The notes under the pieces were generated by a model. That model ran no database searches and was not told the origin of the DNA. It was given only the letters and a program-made list of their open reading frames with translations. A stretch of DNA of 64,000 bases. Origin: an uncultured Lachnospiraceae bacterium. Lineage in GTDB: Bacteria; Bacillota; Clostridia; Lachnospirales; Lachnospiraceae. Both the position numbers and the translations under genes were made by a program. Positions 1-9,288 of the stretch are shown here, piece after piece. Numbering within the stretch: the stretch's first letter is position 1; every line of letters starts with the position of its first letter. The stretch spans positions 46,368 to 110,367 of the forward strand of contig CAJTOR010000005.1 of the NCBI GenBank assembly GCA_910577675.1, read 5' to 3'.

Positions 1-161
1 CGGACAGAGATTCCTTTCGCTTGGTCTTGGGACCGGGAGGGCGAATGCGGAACTTAAAACAGCATGAGCCCGGAAGGTTCCTGAAAGGAATATCTGGGAG
101 CAGTGCGGACAGAGATTCCTTTCGCTTGGTCTTGGGACCGGGAGGGCGAATGCGGAACTTA
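1..161 (+). ncRNA. Tandem structured leader element upstream of fusA (candidate RNA family)
   Basis: Two copies in tandem with a 105-nt period: copy 1 is cut by the window edge (1-56) and copy 2 spans 62-161; 56 bases are identical. In copy 2, stem P1 pairs 62-71 with 144-153 (two helices flanking a tandem G.A mismatch). Stem P2 pairs 84-96 with 110-122 (one A.G mismatch), closing a 13-nt loop GGAGCAGTGCGGA at 97-109. A conserved tail GGAACTTA (154-161) leads straight into the fusA ribosome binding site. The same architecture recurs at 47409-47583 before another gene, with different stem sequences but the same loop and tail. The repeat and pairing are seen directly; a regulatory RNA role is inferred. 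A REP/MITE-like dispersed repeat is the alternative. Confidence 0.6.
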
Positions 162-179
162 TAATAGGAGGAAAAATTC

Positions 180-2297
180 TTGGCTGAGAGAGAATATCCA
201 TTGGAGAGAACCAGGAATATCGGTATTATGGCGCATATTGATGCGGGCAAGACCACTCTGACGGAGCGTATCTTATACTATACCGGTGTTAACCACAAGA
301 TTGGTGATACTCACGAAGGAACTGCGACCATGGACTGGATGGCACAGGAGCAGGAGAGAGGTATCACAATTACTTCAGCCGCTACCACATGTCATTGGAC
401 CCAGGAGTATATGCATAAGAAAAAGCAGGGTGCCCTGGAGCACCGCATTAACATTATCGATACCCCTGGCCATGTGGACTTCACGGTTGAGGTAGAGCGT
501 TCCCTGCGCGTGCTTGACGGTGCAGTCGGCGTATTCTGTGCAAAGGGCGGCGTTGAGCCACAGTCTGAGACAGTGTGGCGGCAGGCGGACAAATATAATG
601 TACCGAGAATGGCATTTGTCAACAAAATGGACATTTCGGGTGCAAACTTTTACAATGTAATTGACATGATTAAAACGCGCCTCGGGAAAAACCCGGTAGC
701 GCTGCAGCTCCCGATCGGGAAGGAAGATACCTTCAAAGGAATTATCGACCTGTTCGAGATGCAAGCTTACTATTATCTTGATGATAAGGGCGACCAGATC
801 GAGATCAAGGAAATCCCGGATGACATGAAGGACGACGCAGAAACCTACCGGGCTGATATGATCGAGAAAATCTGCGAGACGGACGACGAGCTGCTTGAGA
901 TTTATCTTGAGGGTGAAGTTCCGGAAGAAGCAAAATTAAAGAAAGCATTGCGCGCGGCAACCATCGCCGGTTCAATTATCCCGGTATGCTGTGGTTCTGC
1001 TTACAAAAATAAAGGTGTTCAGAAGCTCCTTGACGCGGTTATCGAGTATATGCCTGCACCGACCGATATCCCGGATATCGCAGGCGTTGACGAGGACGGC
1101 AATGAGGTGCACAGGAGATCTGCAGATGATGAGCCGTTTGCGGCACTTGCCTTTAAGATCGTGTCCGACCCGTTCGTCGGAAAACTTGCGTACTTCCGCG
1201 TTTACTCCGGCACGTTAAACTCCGGTTCCTACGTGTTAAATGCGACGAAGAATAAGAAGGAGCGCGTTGGCCGTATCCTTCAGATGCACGCGAACAAGAG
1301 GGAGGATCTGGAAAAGGTTTACTCCGGTGATATCGCGGCGGCAGTAGGCTTTAAGCTGACCACCACGGGCGATACAATCTGTGATGAGAAAGCTCCGGTA
1401 ATCTTAGAGTCCATGGAGTTCCCGGAACCGGTTATCGACGTTGCAATCGAGCCTAAGACGAAGGCAGGCCAGGACAAGATGGGCGAGGCACTCGCAAAGC
1501 TGGCTGAGGAAGACCCGACATTCCGTGTATCCACGAACGAGGAAACCGGTCAGACCATTATCGCTGGTATGGGTGAGCTTCACCTTGAGATTATTGTTGA
1601 CCGTCTGCTTCGCGAATTCCATGTGGAAGCGAATGTAGGCGCGCCGCAGGTTGCATATAAGGAAGGTATCACAAAGGAAGTCAATATCGATTCCAAGTAT
1701 GTGAAGCAGTCCGGTGGCCGCGGTCAGTATGGTCACTGTAAAGTTATATTCTCGCCTATGGATGTCAATGGTGAGAAGACATTCGAGTTTGAGAGCACCG
1801 TTGTCGGCGGTTCCATCCCTAAGGAATATATCCCGGCTGTACAGTCAGGTATTGAGGATGCGATGAAGTGCGGCGTGCTCGGCGGTTTTCCGGTACTCGG
1901 TGTCCATGCAAACTGCTATGACGGTTCCTACCACGAAGTGGACTCGAACGAAATGGCGTTCAAGATTGCCGGTTCGATGGCGTTGAAGGAAGCGATGCAG
2001 AAGGCAGCACCTGTACTCCTTGAGCCAATCATGAGAGTCGAGGTTACTGTACCGGAAGATTATATGGGTGATGTGATCGGTGATATCAGCTCCCGCCGCG
2101 GGCGCATTGAGGGAACCGAGGATGTGAACGGCACCAAGTTAATCCGCGGTTTCGTACCGCTTGCCGAGATGTTCGGCTATTCCACAACACTGCGTTCAAA
2201 GACCCAGGGACGCGGCGCTTACTCCATGTTCTTTGCCTCCTACGAGCAGGTTCCGAAGAACGTTCAGGAAAAAGTGCTTGCTGGAAAGGGTAAATAA
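180..2297 (+). CDS. fusA: Translation elongation factor G
   Basis: Ribosomal translocase GTPase of 705 aa, full length for EF-G. The GTP-binding motifs are all present: AHIDAGKTT near residues 18-26, DTPGH at 94-98 and NKMD at 148-151, followed by the EF-G domains II-V. The start is TTG at 180, chosen because AGGAGG lies at 166-171 with 8-nt spacing and the protein begins MAEREYPLERTRN as expected. It probably belongs to the str operon (rpsL-rpsG-fusA-tuf) whose upstream part is outside the window. The 5' side is unusual in carrying the tandem 105-nt structured repeat that runs directly into the ribosome binding site, which could affect translation initiation. Confidence 0.98.
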   Translation: MAEREYPLERTRNIGIMAHIDAGKTTLTERILYYTGVNHKIGDTHEGTATMDWMAQEQERGITITSAATTCHWTQEYMHKKKQGALEHRINIIDTPGHVDFTVEVERSLRVLDGAVGVFCAKGGVEPQSETVWRQADKYNVPRMAFVNKMDISGANFYNVIDMIKTRLGKNPVALQLPIGKEDTFKGIIDLFEMQAYYYLDDKGDQIEIKEIPDDMKDDAETYRADMIEKICETDDELLEIYLEGEVPEEAKLKKALRAATIAGSIIPVCCGSAYKNKGVQKLLDAVIEYMPAPTDIPDIAGVDEDGNEVHRRSADDEPFAALAFKIVSDPFVGKLAYFRVYSGTLNSGSYVLNATKNKKERVGRILQMHANKREDLEKVYSGDIAAAVGFKLTTTGDTICDEKAPVILESMEFPEPVIDVAIEPKTKAGQDKMGEALAKLAEEDPTFRVSTNEETGQTIIAGMGELHLEIIVDRLLREFHVEANVGAPQVAYKEGITKEVNIDSKYVKQSGGRGQYGHCKVIFSPMDVNGEKTFEFESTVVGGSIPKEYIPAVQSGIEDAMKCGVLGGFPVLGVHANCYDGSYHEVDSNEMAFKIAGSMALKEAMQKAAPVLLEPIMRVEVTVPEDYMGDVIGDISSRRGRIEGTEDVNGTKLIRGFVPLAEMFGYSTTLRSKTQGRGAYSMFFASYEQVPKNVQEKVLAGKGK

Positions 2298-2359
2298 TAG
2301 GAATAATCCGCGACGGGCGAGGTTTTTATTGCTTATTTCAAAGAATTATAAGATTTCGC

Positions 2360-2388
2360 TTGAAAATATTTCTATTATGAAATATAAT
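2360..2388 (+). promoter_or_regulatory. Sigma-A promoter for tuf
   Basis: TTGAAA (2360-2365), 17-nt spacer, perfect TATAAT (2383-2388). It lies 110 nt upstream of the tuf start, so tuf can be transcribed separately from fusA. The leader then carries a hairpin TTCCCG-GTTG-CGGGAA at 2434-2449 just before the ribosome binding site region. Confidence 0.75.
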
Positions 2389-2498
2389 GTTAGCATGACA
2401 GGCTTCCCGTCCGGAAACGGGCGGGTGCCATATTTCCCGGTTGCGGGAACGAATTAGAATGTCGCGCAAAAGGCGCAAATAAAAGGAGGACATTAAAA

Positions 2499-3686
2499 AT
2501 GGCTAAAGCTAAATTTGAGAGATCCAAGCCGCATTGCAACATCGGTACGATCGGACACGTTGACCATGGTAAGACCACTCTTACAGCAGCAATTACAAAG
2601 ACCCTGAATGCAAGACTTGGTACAGGTCAGGCCGTAGCTTTCGACCAGATCGACAAGGCTCCGGAAGAGAGGGAGAGAGGTATCACAATCTCCACAGCAC
2701 ACGTTGAGTATGAAACCGAGAAGAGGCACTATGCACACGTTGACTGCCCAGGCCACGCGGACTATGTAAAGAACATGATTACCGGTGCAGCGCAGATGGA
2801 CGGTGCTATCCTTGTTGTAGCTGCTACGGATGGTGTTATGGCTCAGACGAAGGAGCACATCCTTCTTTCCCGCCAGGTAGGTGTACCTTATATCGTTGTA
2901 TTCCTTAACAAGTGTGATATGGTTGACGACGAGGAACTTATCGAGCTGACCGAGATGGAAGTAACCGAGAACCTTGAGGAGTATGGTTTCACGGATTGCC
3001 CGATTATCAAGGGTTCCGCGTTAAAGGCACTTGAGGATCCGAGCAGCGAGTGGGGTGACAAGATCCTTGAGCTTATGAGCAAGGTTGACGAGTATATCCC
3101 TGATCCGGTTCGCGATACCGAAAAGCCGTTCCTTATGCCTGTCGAGGACGTATTCACCATCACCGGTCGTGGTACAGTTGCTACAGGCCGTGTTGAGCGT
3201 GGTGCGCTTCACCTCAATGACGAAGTTGAGATCGTCGGTGTTAAGGAAGATTCCCGCAAGACTGTAGTTACTGGTATCGAGATGTTCCGCAAGCTTCTTG
3301 ACGAGGCTCAGGCTGGTGATAATATCGGTGCACTTCTCCGCGGTGTTCAGAGAACTGATATCGAGCGCGGACAGGTTGTCTGCAAGCCGGGTTCCATCAC
3401 CTGCCACAAGAAGTTTACCGCTCAGGTTTACGTACTGACAAAGGATGAGGGTGGCCGTCATACGCCGTTCTTCAACAACTACAGACCGCAGTTCTACTTC
3501 CGTACAACGGACGTTACTGGTGTCTGCAATCTTCCGGATGGTACCGAGATGTGCATGCCTGGCGATAACATCGAGATGACGATTGAGCTCATCCACCCGA
3601 TCGCTATGGAGCAGGGTCTTGGCTTCGCTATCCGCGAGGGCGGCAGGACTGTTGGTTCCGGTAAGGTTGCTAAGATTATTGAGTAA
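2499..3686 (+). CDS. tuf: Translation elongation factor Tu
   Basis: Delivers aminoacyl-tRNA to the ribosome. 395 aa, full length. GHVDHGKT at residues 19-26, DCPGH at 82-86 and NKCD at 137-140 form the GTPase site, followed by the two beta-barrel domains. The ATG is preceded by AAAGGAGG at 2482-2489. It follows fusA by about 200 nt as in the str operon but has its own strong promoter, and a strong terminator hairpin lies just downstream. Several long antisense frames across it are shadows of its codon usage. Confidence 0.98.
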   Translation: MAKAKFERSKPHCNIGTIGHVDHGKTTLTAAITKTLNARLGTGQAVAFDQIDKAPEERERGITISTAHVEYETEKRHYAHVDCPGHADYVKNMITGAAQMDGAILVVAATDGVMAQTKEHILLSRQVGVPYIVVFLNKCDMVDDEELIELTEMEVTENLEEYGFTDCPIIKGSALKALEDPSSEWGDKILELMSKVDEYIPDPVRDTEKPFLMPVEDVFTITGRGTVATGRVERGALHLNDEVEIVGVKEDSRKTVVTGIEMFRKLLDEAQAGDNIGALLRGVQRTDIERGQVVCKPGSITCHKKFTAQVYVLTKDEGGRHTPFFNNYRPQFYFRTTDVTGVCNLPDGTEMCMPGDNIEMTIELIHPIAMEQGLGFAIREGGRTVGSGKVAKIIE

Positions 3687-3728
3687 TTAGAATTCTGATG
3701 AATTCGTTGGTAAGAAGCTAGATTTTAT

Positions 3729-3760
3729 AGGGCTTTCCTAAGAATAGGAAAGCCCTTTTT
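3729..3760 (+). terminator. Rho-independent terminator after tuf
   Basis: AGGGCTTTCCT (3729-3739), a short loop, AGGAAAGCCCT and a run of T. An 11-bp near-perfect stem ending the tuf transcript. Confidence 0.9.
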
Positions 3761-4103
3761 GAAAATTTGTAACAGTGAAGAAGTAGAGAGTGGATAATTT
3801 TCGGTTAGATATGCAAACTATAGAATAATATGACTTATATTGTTTTTGGAAATGAATAATGGTAAACTATAGAAATAACACTAAAACGAAGTGGATATTA
3901 TGTATATTTATATTGGTATTGAAAACTTGGTAGCAAATGCGCTAATTGAATTATATAATCTGAAATAAAGAGAGGGAGCTTTCCAGAAAGTTATGGGAGA
4001 GTTCCTTTCTTTAAGAATATTTCTCTTTATAAAACTGCATAGGCGCTGATTGAGTGAAGTTTTAACATATGGCTATAAAATTATATAAATGGAGGTAATT
4101 AAA
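3761..4103. other. A+T-rich intergenic region before the ArsC-like gene
   Basis: About 340 nt without a supportable gene. The decamer AAACTATAGA occurs twice (near 3817 and 3863). A weak promoter-like arrangement TTGGAA, 16 nt, TATAGA lies near 3845-3872. Nothing else stands out. Confidence 0.4.
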
Positions 4104-4460
4104 ATGTTATTTGTACAATATCCGAAATGTACTACATGCAAAAAGGCGGGAGCATGGCTTGCAGGACAGGGAATCTCTTACGAGGACAGGAATATCAAGG
4201 AAGATAATCCGACAGCGAAGGAGCTGAAAGCCTGGGCACAAAAGAGTGGTCTTCCCGCGCGGAAATTTTTCAACACGAGCGGGCAGCGTTACCGGGAACT
4301 GGGTTTGAAGGACAAGCTGGATCAGATGACGGAGGATGAAATGTTTGAACTTTTAGCCACGGACGGTATGCTGGTAAAGCGCCCGCTGTTGGTTATGGAG
4401 GATGGTGTATGCATCGGATTTAAGGAAGCGGAATGGCAAAAAGCGGTTAAGACCCTGTAA
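4104..4460 (+). CDS. ArsC/Spx-family thioredoxin-fold reductase
   Basis: Small thioredoxin-fold protein of 118 aa of the arsenate reductase/Spx/YffB family. The CXXC motif (C9-T-T-C12) follows the first strand, and a C-terminal RPLL motif before VMEDGVCIGF is typical of the ArsC branch. The start is placed at ATG 4104 because GGAGGT at 4091-4096 is correctly spaced; an upstream in-frame ATG (4089) overlaps that ribosome binding site. There are no ars genes nearby, so a general thiol/disulfide role or Spx-like regulation is as likely as arsenate reduction. It stands alone between the tuf terminator and the polysaccharide promoter at 4497. Confidence 0.85.
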   Translation: MLFVQYPKCTTCKKAGAWLAGQGISYEDRNIKEDNPTAKELKAWAQKSGLPARKFFNTSGQRYRELGLKDKLDQMTEDEMFELLATDGMLVKRPLLVMEDGVCIGFKEAEWQKAVKTL

Positions 4461-4496
4461 TTTTTGCGGGGAGCGATAAAACGGGGTAATTTTACA

Positions 4497-4525
4497 TTGC
4501 ATTTCCCGACAAGAAATGTTATACT
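4497..4525 (+). promoter_or_regulatory. Sigma-A promoter for the first sugar transferase gene
   Basis: TTGCAT (4497-4502), 17-nt spacer, TATACT (4520-4525), with a TGT immediately before the -10 (extended -10). It lies 56 nt upstream of the TTG start of the sugar transferase, at the entry to the polysaccharide locus. Confidence 0.65.
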
Positions 4526-4580
4526 ATGACAGGTACAAAAATTTAAAAAACAGGAAAGCAAAAAATGGGGGAAGATTGCT

Positions 4581-5960
4581 TTGAAAAACTGGAAGCATGA
4601 CCTGGTACTGCGCCTGATAAAATTGTTTGACGCAATACTTTTGACCATTCCCTTTGCCGTCTGTTGGTATGCCTATTATGCTTCCCGCATTGTGGAACCT
4701 TTTTATAATAAGGGGAACTGGCTGATTATCGCACTGTTTTTGATTTTGTATGCGGTATACGGGAAAATCTATGACGCGTTCCTCGTTTCGCTCAACAGCG
4801 TGGCAAACATGATATACAGCCAGGCTTTAGCAGCAGTGTTTTCCGATTTTATTATGTATGTGGTCATGTGGCTGCTCACAAAACACCTGCCGCCGCCACT
4901 GCCGCTTACGGCAGCATTCCTTTGCCAGTTGATACTCGCTGCGCTCTGGTGCCTGCTTGCAAGCAAGTGGTATTTTGCTACCTTTCCGCCTAAACGCTCC
5001 GCTGTAATCTGCGATGAACGCCAGGGACTGGAACGGCTTGTAAGCGAGTACGGGATGGATAAAAAATTTCAGATCTGCATAACCGCGGGAGTGGAAGAAT
5101 GCCTTTTAAATCTTGGAATACTTGACGAAATGGAAGCGGTTTTTTTGAGCGGCATCCATAGCCGCGACCGCAATATTATCCTGAAGTACTGTATTGCGAA
5201 GGGAATCAATGTCTATGTTATCCCACGTATCGGTGATGTTATTATGAGCGGGGCAAGACAGATGCACTTGTTCCATCTGCCAATGCTTCGGGTGGGGAGG
5301 TATAATCCATCCCCATTCTACCTGCTGATTAAGAGGGTGCTCGATCTTGTTATCTCCGGGGCTGCGCTTTTATTGCTTTCGCCCGTGCTGCTCGCCGCGG
5401 CGGCTGCGATTTGGCTCGATGATAAAGGACCCGTTTTTTACAGACAGCGCCGTCTGACAAAGGACGGGGCAGAGTTCGATGTATTAAAGTTTCGCAGTAT
5501 GCGTGTTGATGCGGAGAAAGATGGGATAGCGAGGCTTTCCACTGGCAGCGCGGACGGGCGGATAACAAGGGTTGGGCGCGTGATCCGCAGAATCCGGGTG
5601 GACGAGCTCCCACAGCTATTGTGCGTCTTAAAAGGTTCCATGACATTGGTAGGACCAAGACCTGAAAGACCGGAGATTGCGGCAGAGTATGAGAGGGAAA
5701 TACCTGAATTTAAGCTGAGACTTCAGGCGAAGGCGGGATTGACCGGCTATGCGCAGGTATATGGCAAATATAATACAACACCATATGACAAGCTGCAGAT
5801 GGATTTAATGTATATTGCGCATCCGAGTGTCATTGAGGATTTGAGGATTATGTTTGCGACCGTAAAGATTCTCTTTGTGCCAAAGAGCACCGAGGGGATA
5901 GAGCAGGGGAAAACAAATGCGATGGATGAGATAGCGGGAACAAAGGATAATAACGGATAA
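4581..5960 (+). CDS. Polyprenyl-phosphate sugar-1-phosphate transferase (initiating glycosylphosphotransferase)
   Basis: WbaP/CpsE-type initiating enzyme that transfers a sugar-1-phosphate to undecaprenyl phosphate, starting the lipid-linked repeat unit. 459 aa. The N-terminal half has four or so hydrophobic helices and a CoA-binding-like domain; the last 200 residues are the bacterial sugar transferase domain, with KRVLD, RLTKDG, KFRSMR, RVDELPQL and GPRPERPE motifs. The TTG start has GGGGGA about 9 nt upstream. A close paralog is encoded at 12592-14034, past the LoaP gene. Sequence does not reveal the sugar; linkage to a CapD-type dehydratase downstream would fit a 6-deoxy-amino sugar or GlcNAc-derived substrate. 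Confidence 0.92.
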   Translation: MKNWKHDLVLRLIKLFDAILLTIPFAVCWYAYYASRIVEPFYNKGNWLIIALFLILYAVYGKIYDAFLVSLNSVANMIYSQALAAVFSDFIMYVVMWLLTKHLPPPLPLTAAFLCQLILAALWCLLASKWYFATFPPKRSAVICDERQGLERLVSEYGMDKKFQICITAGVEECLLNLGILDEMEAVFLSGIHSRDRNIILKYCIAKGINVYVIPRIGDVIMSGARQMHLFHLPMLRVGRYNPSPFYLLIKRVLDLVISGAALLLLSPVLLAAAAAIWLDDKGPVFYRQRRLTKDGAEFDVLKFRSMRVDAEKDGIARLSTGSADGRITRVGRVIRRIRVDELPQLLCVLKGSMTLVGPRPERPEIAAEYEREIPEFKLRLQAKAGLTGYAQVYGKYNTTPYDKLQMDLMYIAHPSVIEDLRIMFATVKILFVPKSTEGIEQGKTNAMDEIAGTKDNNG

Positions 5961-6497
5961 GGGAAGAAAACGAAAAGCACACAAAAGAAACGGGGCAAAT
6001 ATCCCTGGAAATCTAATTCACCTTAAAGTGCAGGGATGCATTTGGGGAGGATACAGGATTTCCGGCAGTGAAAATCGACTTATAATATGAAAATATCGAC
6101 AAAAAATTGGATATGAAAAAAATGCGGCGAAGTTGGATGGATTGAATGAAACGGGACATCGCTGTTTTATGATAGAAAATAGAAATAGAAATTTAAAAAA
6201 ATAGGATATGTTGAAACTGGAATATATTTTGTGAGAAAGATTATAGTACAGATATTTATAAGTTGTATAGATTCGATGTATCTTTGATATGTCAAAAATA
6301 GATTAAAATAAACTGAAAATAAATACTTTAACAGAATAAAGAGCGTTAAAAGAAAATTCGACTTGTAATATGATAGTTTCATGATTATAATAGTGGCAGG
6401 TAATGGATACGACTTATAATAAGAAAAACTCGATACATAAAAGAGCGCCAACGGGTAAAAGGTGCTTTCTTTTGCCATATAAGGGGCGGGAAATAAA
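5961..6497. other. A+T-rich intergenic region with a repeated TCGA-spaced motif and an attenuator-like hairpin
   Basis: 537 nt without a gene. It holds two good copies (6075-6100 and 6409-6434) and one degenerate copy (from 6358) of a motif: WCGAC, TTATAATA, then a second TCGA exactly 21 nt from the first. The same motif occurs at 9948-9973 before loaP. A bulged hairpin (AAAAGAGCGCC, 11-nt loop, GGTGCTTTCTTTT, about 6438-6473) sits just before the dehydratase ribosome binding site and could be an attenuator. Confidence 0.5.
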
Positions 6498-8630
6498 ATG
6501 AGGGAGAATAATAATATGGAAAATGCGGAACGTGCCGACAGCGGGAAAAAACGTTTCCACCATTGGGAATTTGTTGCATTTTATCTGCTGGTTTATGATA
6601 TACTGGCTGTTAATATAGCATATTTTGTAGCACTCTGGCTGCGGTTTGACCTGAAATATTCCATGATACCGGCGGATTATATGGCAGCATTTATAAAATT
6701 TGCCCCGATTTATACGGTATTCAGTATTCTGGTCTTTTTTGTGCTGCGCCTGTACCGGAGTTTATGGCGGTTTGCCGGATTCAGCGAGTTAAACCACATC
6801 TTTGTGGCATCGGTTATCACCACCGCCTTCCACTGTGTGGGGATCACCATATTATTCAAACGTATGCCAATCTCCTATTATATGATGGGAGCAGTGATAC
6901 AATTTGGTATGATTACCGTGGTGCGTTTTTCCTACCGTTATATCACAATGCAGAGGGCAAGGCGCGCAAAAGAACAGCTTGCACTCCACAACGCAATGAT
7001 TATCGGGGCGGGGGCAGCGGGGCAGGTAATAATAAGGGAACTGAAAAACTCCGCAGAATCCACAGCGAAACCGGTCTGTGTGATTGATGACAATGTAAAT
7101 AAATGGGGACGGTTGATGGAAGGTGTGCCGATTGAGGGCGGGCGCGATTCCATAATGGAGTCCGTTAAAAAATATAATGTGGATCAGATTCTGTTTGCCA
7201 TTCCAACTGCCCCTGCGGAGGAACGGCGGGATATCTTAAATATCTGTCAGGAAACAGGCTGTGAACTGCGCACATTGCCAGGAATGTTCCAGCTTACAAA
7301 CGGGGAGGTACTCCTTAGCCGGATGAAGCCGGTGGCAGTGGAAGATCTTCTTGGCAGGGATCCGATCAAAGTTAACATGGATGAGATTTTCAGACATATC
7401 AAGGGGAAGACCATCCTGGTCACAGGCGGGGGAGGTTCGATAGGAAGCGAGCTGTGCCGTCAGATTGCAGGACATGGACCGAAACAGCTTATTATTTTTG
7501 ATATCTATGAGAACAATGTTTATGAGATTGAGCAAGAATTAAAAAGGAAGTATAAAGATAGCTTAAATCTTGTTGTGTTGATCGGTTCCGTGCGCGACAG
7601 CCGCAGGATCAATATGGTGTTTGAGGAATACCGCCCGGACATTGTATACCATGCAGCCGCCCATAAACATGTGCCGCTGATGGAGGGCAGCCCGAATGAG
7701 GCAATCAAGAACAATGTTGTCGGCACCTACAAGACAGCTTATGCAGCACTGATGCACGGTGCGCAGCGTTTTGTGCTTATCAGCACTGACAAGGCAGTCA
7801 ACCCGACCAATATTATGGGGGCAAGCAAACGACTGTGCGAAATGGTTATTCAGAGCATGGATGCCATCAGCAAGGATAACCGGTTGGATCTGCTTCCGTT
7901 TTTGCATGCGCATATGGATAAGATGGTGGATGGGCAGGTGGTTCCTGACCCCGTGGATCATATGGCAGTGGATGGGGATGTGGCGGACAATCCGAGGATT
8001 GAGAGTGTGAAGAATAAAGACCGCAAAGGGACGCAGTTTGTGGCAGTGCGTTTTGGCAATGTGCTAGGAAGCAACGGTTCCGTTATCCCCCTGTTTAAAA
8101 AGCAGATTGAGGCGGGAGGACCGGTCACCGTGACCCACCCGGATATCATCCGCTATTTTATGACCATCCCAGAGGCGGTAAGCCTTGTATTGCAGGCGGG
8201 AACTTATGCCTGGGGCGGCGAAATTTTTGTGCTTGATATGGGCGCGCCGGTAAAGATTGATACGTTGGCGCGCAACCTGATAAAACTTTCCGGATATAAA
8301 CCGGATGAGGATATCAAAATAGTTTACAGCGGTCTGCGCCCGGGCGAGAAACTTTATGAGGAAAAGCTAATGGCGGAGGAGGGGATGAAAAAGACGGACA
8401 ACGAGCTGATCCATATTGGAAAGCCAATCCCGTTCGACACCGCAAAATTCCTGCGCCAGCTTGAAGAACTGGCTAAGGCAAGCTATGAGAACAGGGAAGA
8501 TATTGTGGCTATGGTGGAAAAAATCGTGCCGACCTTCCATCCTGCCGGTATGGAGCCGGACGGGCAAAAGGAACTTGAGGTAGTACAGGAACTTGCGGCG
8601 GGCAATATGGCAGCGGGGATGGATAAATAA
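6498..8630 (+). CDS. CapD/PglF-type membrane nucleotide-sugar 4,6-dehydratase
   Basis: Membrane-bound SDR enzyme, likely UDP-GlcNAc 4,6-dehydratase, first step toward UDP-linked 6-deoxy amino sugars. 710 aa: four N-terminal transmembrane helices (about residues 20-150), a CoA-binding-like Rossmann domain, then the catalytic SDR domain with TGGGGSIGSE, AAAHKHVPLM and STDKAVNPTNIMGASK. About 45 extra residues are inserted before FVAVRFGNVLGSNGS (nucleotides ~7870-8030). I believe related Clostridia share such an insertion, but cannot verify it here. ATG 6498 has a GGGGCGGG upstream; ATG 6516 is a possible alternative. The matching DegT aminotransferase at 10979 is broken, so the 4-amino sugar route may not run from this locus. 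Confidence 0.9.
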   Translation: MRENNNMENAERADSGKKRFHHWEFVAFYLLVYDILAVNIAYFVALWLRFDLKYSMIPADYMAAFIKFAPIYTVFSILVFFVLRLYRSLWRFAGFSELNHIFVASVITTAFHCVGITILFKRMPISYYMMGAVIQFGMITVVRFSYRYITMQRARRAKEQLALHNAMIIGAGAAGQVIIRELKNSAESTAKPVCVIDDNVNKWGRLMEGVPIEGGRDSIMESVKKYNVDQILFAIPTAPAEERRDILNICQETGCELRTLPGMFQLTNGEVLLSRMKPVAVEDLLGRDPIKVNMDEIFRHIKGKTILVTGGGGSIGSELCRQIAGHGPKQLIIFDIYENNVYEIEQELKRKYKDSLNLVVLIGSVRDSRRINMVFEEYRPDIVYHAAAHKHVPLMEGSPNEAIKNNVVGTYKTAYAALMHGAQRFVLISTDKAVNPTNIMGASKRLCEMVIQSMDAISKDNRLDLLPFLHAHMDKMVDGQVVPDPVDHMAVDGDVADNPRIESVKNKDRKGTQFVAVRFGNVLGSNGSVIPLFKKQIEAGGPVTVTHPDIIRYFMTIPEAVSLVLQAGTYAWGGEIFVLDMGAPVKIDTLARNLIKLSGYKPDEDIKIVYSGLRPGEKLYEEKLMAEEGMKKTDNELIHIGKPIPFDTAKFLRQLEELAKASYENREDIVAMVEKIVPTFHPAGMEPDGQKELEVVQELAAGNMAAGMDK

Positions 8631-8644
8631 AAATATTGCATATA

Positions 8645-8687
8645 AAAAAGATAAAAAAACTTTATAATGGTTTTTTTATCTTTTTTT
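8645..8687 (+). terminator. Terminator after the dehydratase
   Basis: GATAAAAAAAC, loop, GTTTTTTTATC followed by TTTTTTT. A long A/T-rich perfect stem with a T tail, separating the dehydratase from the tube-protein gene. Confidence 0.7.
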
Positions 8688-8763
8688 GTTATAATTAGGA
8701 GAAAGGAGGATATCTGGTTAGTTAAGACTAATAAAAGTGAACAGGAAAGGAAGGATGATGGAA

Positions 8764-9189
8764 ATGGAAAATTTATTTGAAAAATATAGTTATGATATAA
8801 CAGTTGACGGCAAGCTGATGGGTAATTTTTTGGAGGCTACTGTATCGGATGTTATTTCTGATACAATCGAGTACCGGGAGGGAGATTTTGCAGTTAATAC
8901 AGAGGGAAAACAAGCAGGATTGATTAAATATGGAAACATTAACCTGAAACGGGGAGTGGTTAGTTCGATGGAGCTGTACCACTGGATGAAGGAGGTGGAG
9001 CAGGGAACGATTAAACGCAGGATGGTGTCTATAACCCTGCACGACGGCCTGCAGAACGAGATTGCGAAATGGACAGCGATGTCAGCATGGCCGACAAGGT
9101 ATGACGCGCCCGATATGGAACTGACAGAAAACGGGATGGAGGCGGAAATGATTGAGTTGGCGCACGAGGGCGTGACACGGGATAGATAG
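8764..9189 (+). CDS. Phage-tail/contractile injection system tube protein (T4 gp19-like)
   Basis: About 141 aa (150 aa from an upstream GTG). It resembles the gp19/eCIS inner-tube family, seen in the conserved core FLEATVSDVISDTIEYREG and in the C-terminal ELAHEG. Tube proteins polymerise into the inner tube of contractile particles. No sheath, baseplate or ATPase genes are nearby, only a small tail-assembly-like gene at 9289. The start is uncertain: ATGs at 8755, 8758 and 8764 follow AGGAAGG (8748-8754), and 8764 has the best spacing. It sits within a polysaccharide locus, so it is either a relic of an injection system or a single gene with another use. Confidence 0.75.
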   Translation: MENLFEKYSYDITVDGKLMGNFLEATVSDVISDTIEYREGDFAVNTEGKQAGLIKYGNINLKRGVVSSMELYHWMKEVEQGTIKRRMVSITLHDGLQNEIAKWTAMSAWPTRYDAPDMELTENGMEAEMIELAHEGVTRDR

Positions 9190-9288
9190 GTTCGTTTTTA
9201 TAAAGAGGAGGAAGATTGAAAATAAAAGTTTCAATCTCAAGTTTGAGTTTGCGCACTGTTTGAAAGCAGCGCAGAAATAAAGTGAAAC

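Noticed and set aside
1..161. Tandem repeats at the window start as a CRISPR array
   Set aside because: Only two units of about 105 nt with no unique spacers, internal paired stems, and position next to a ribosome binding site; no cas genes.
3021..3596. Antisense 191-aa frame within tuf
   Set aside because: Shadow frame produced by the codon usage of tuf; no start signals or homology.
4104..4460. Assignment of the ArsC-like gene to arsenic resistance
   Set aside because: No arsR, arsB or acr3 neighbours; family membership alone does not show arsenate reduction.
6096..6103. Spo0A box (TTCGACA-like) in the dehydratase upstream region
   Set aside because: Only a partial match, and the surrounding TCGA sites repeat with 21-bp spacing that a 0A box does not explain.
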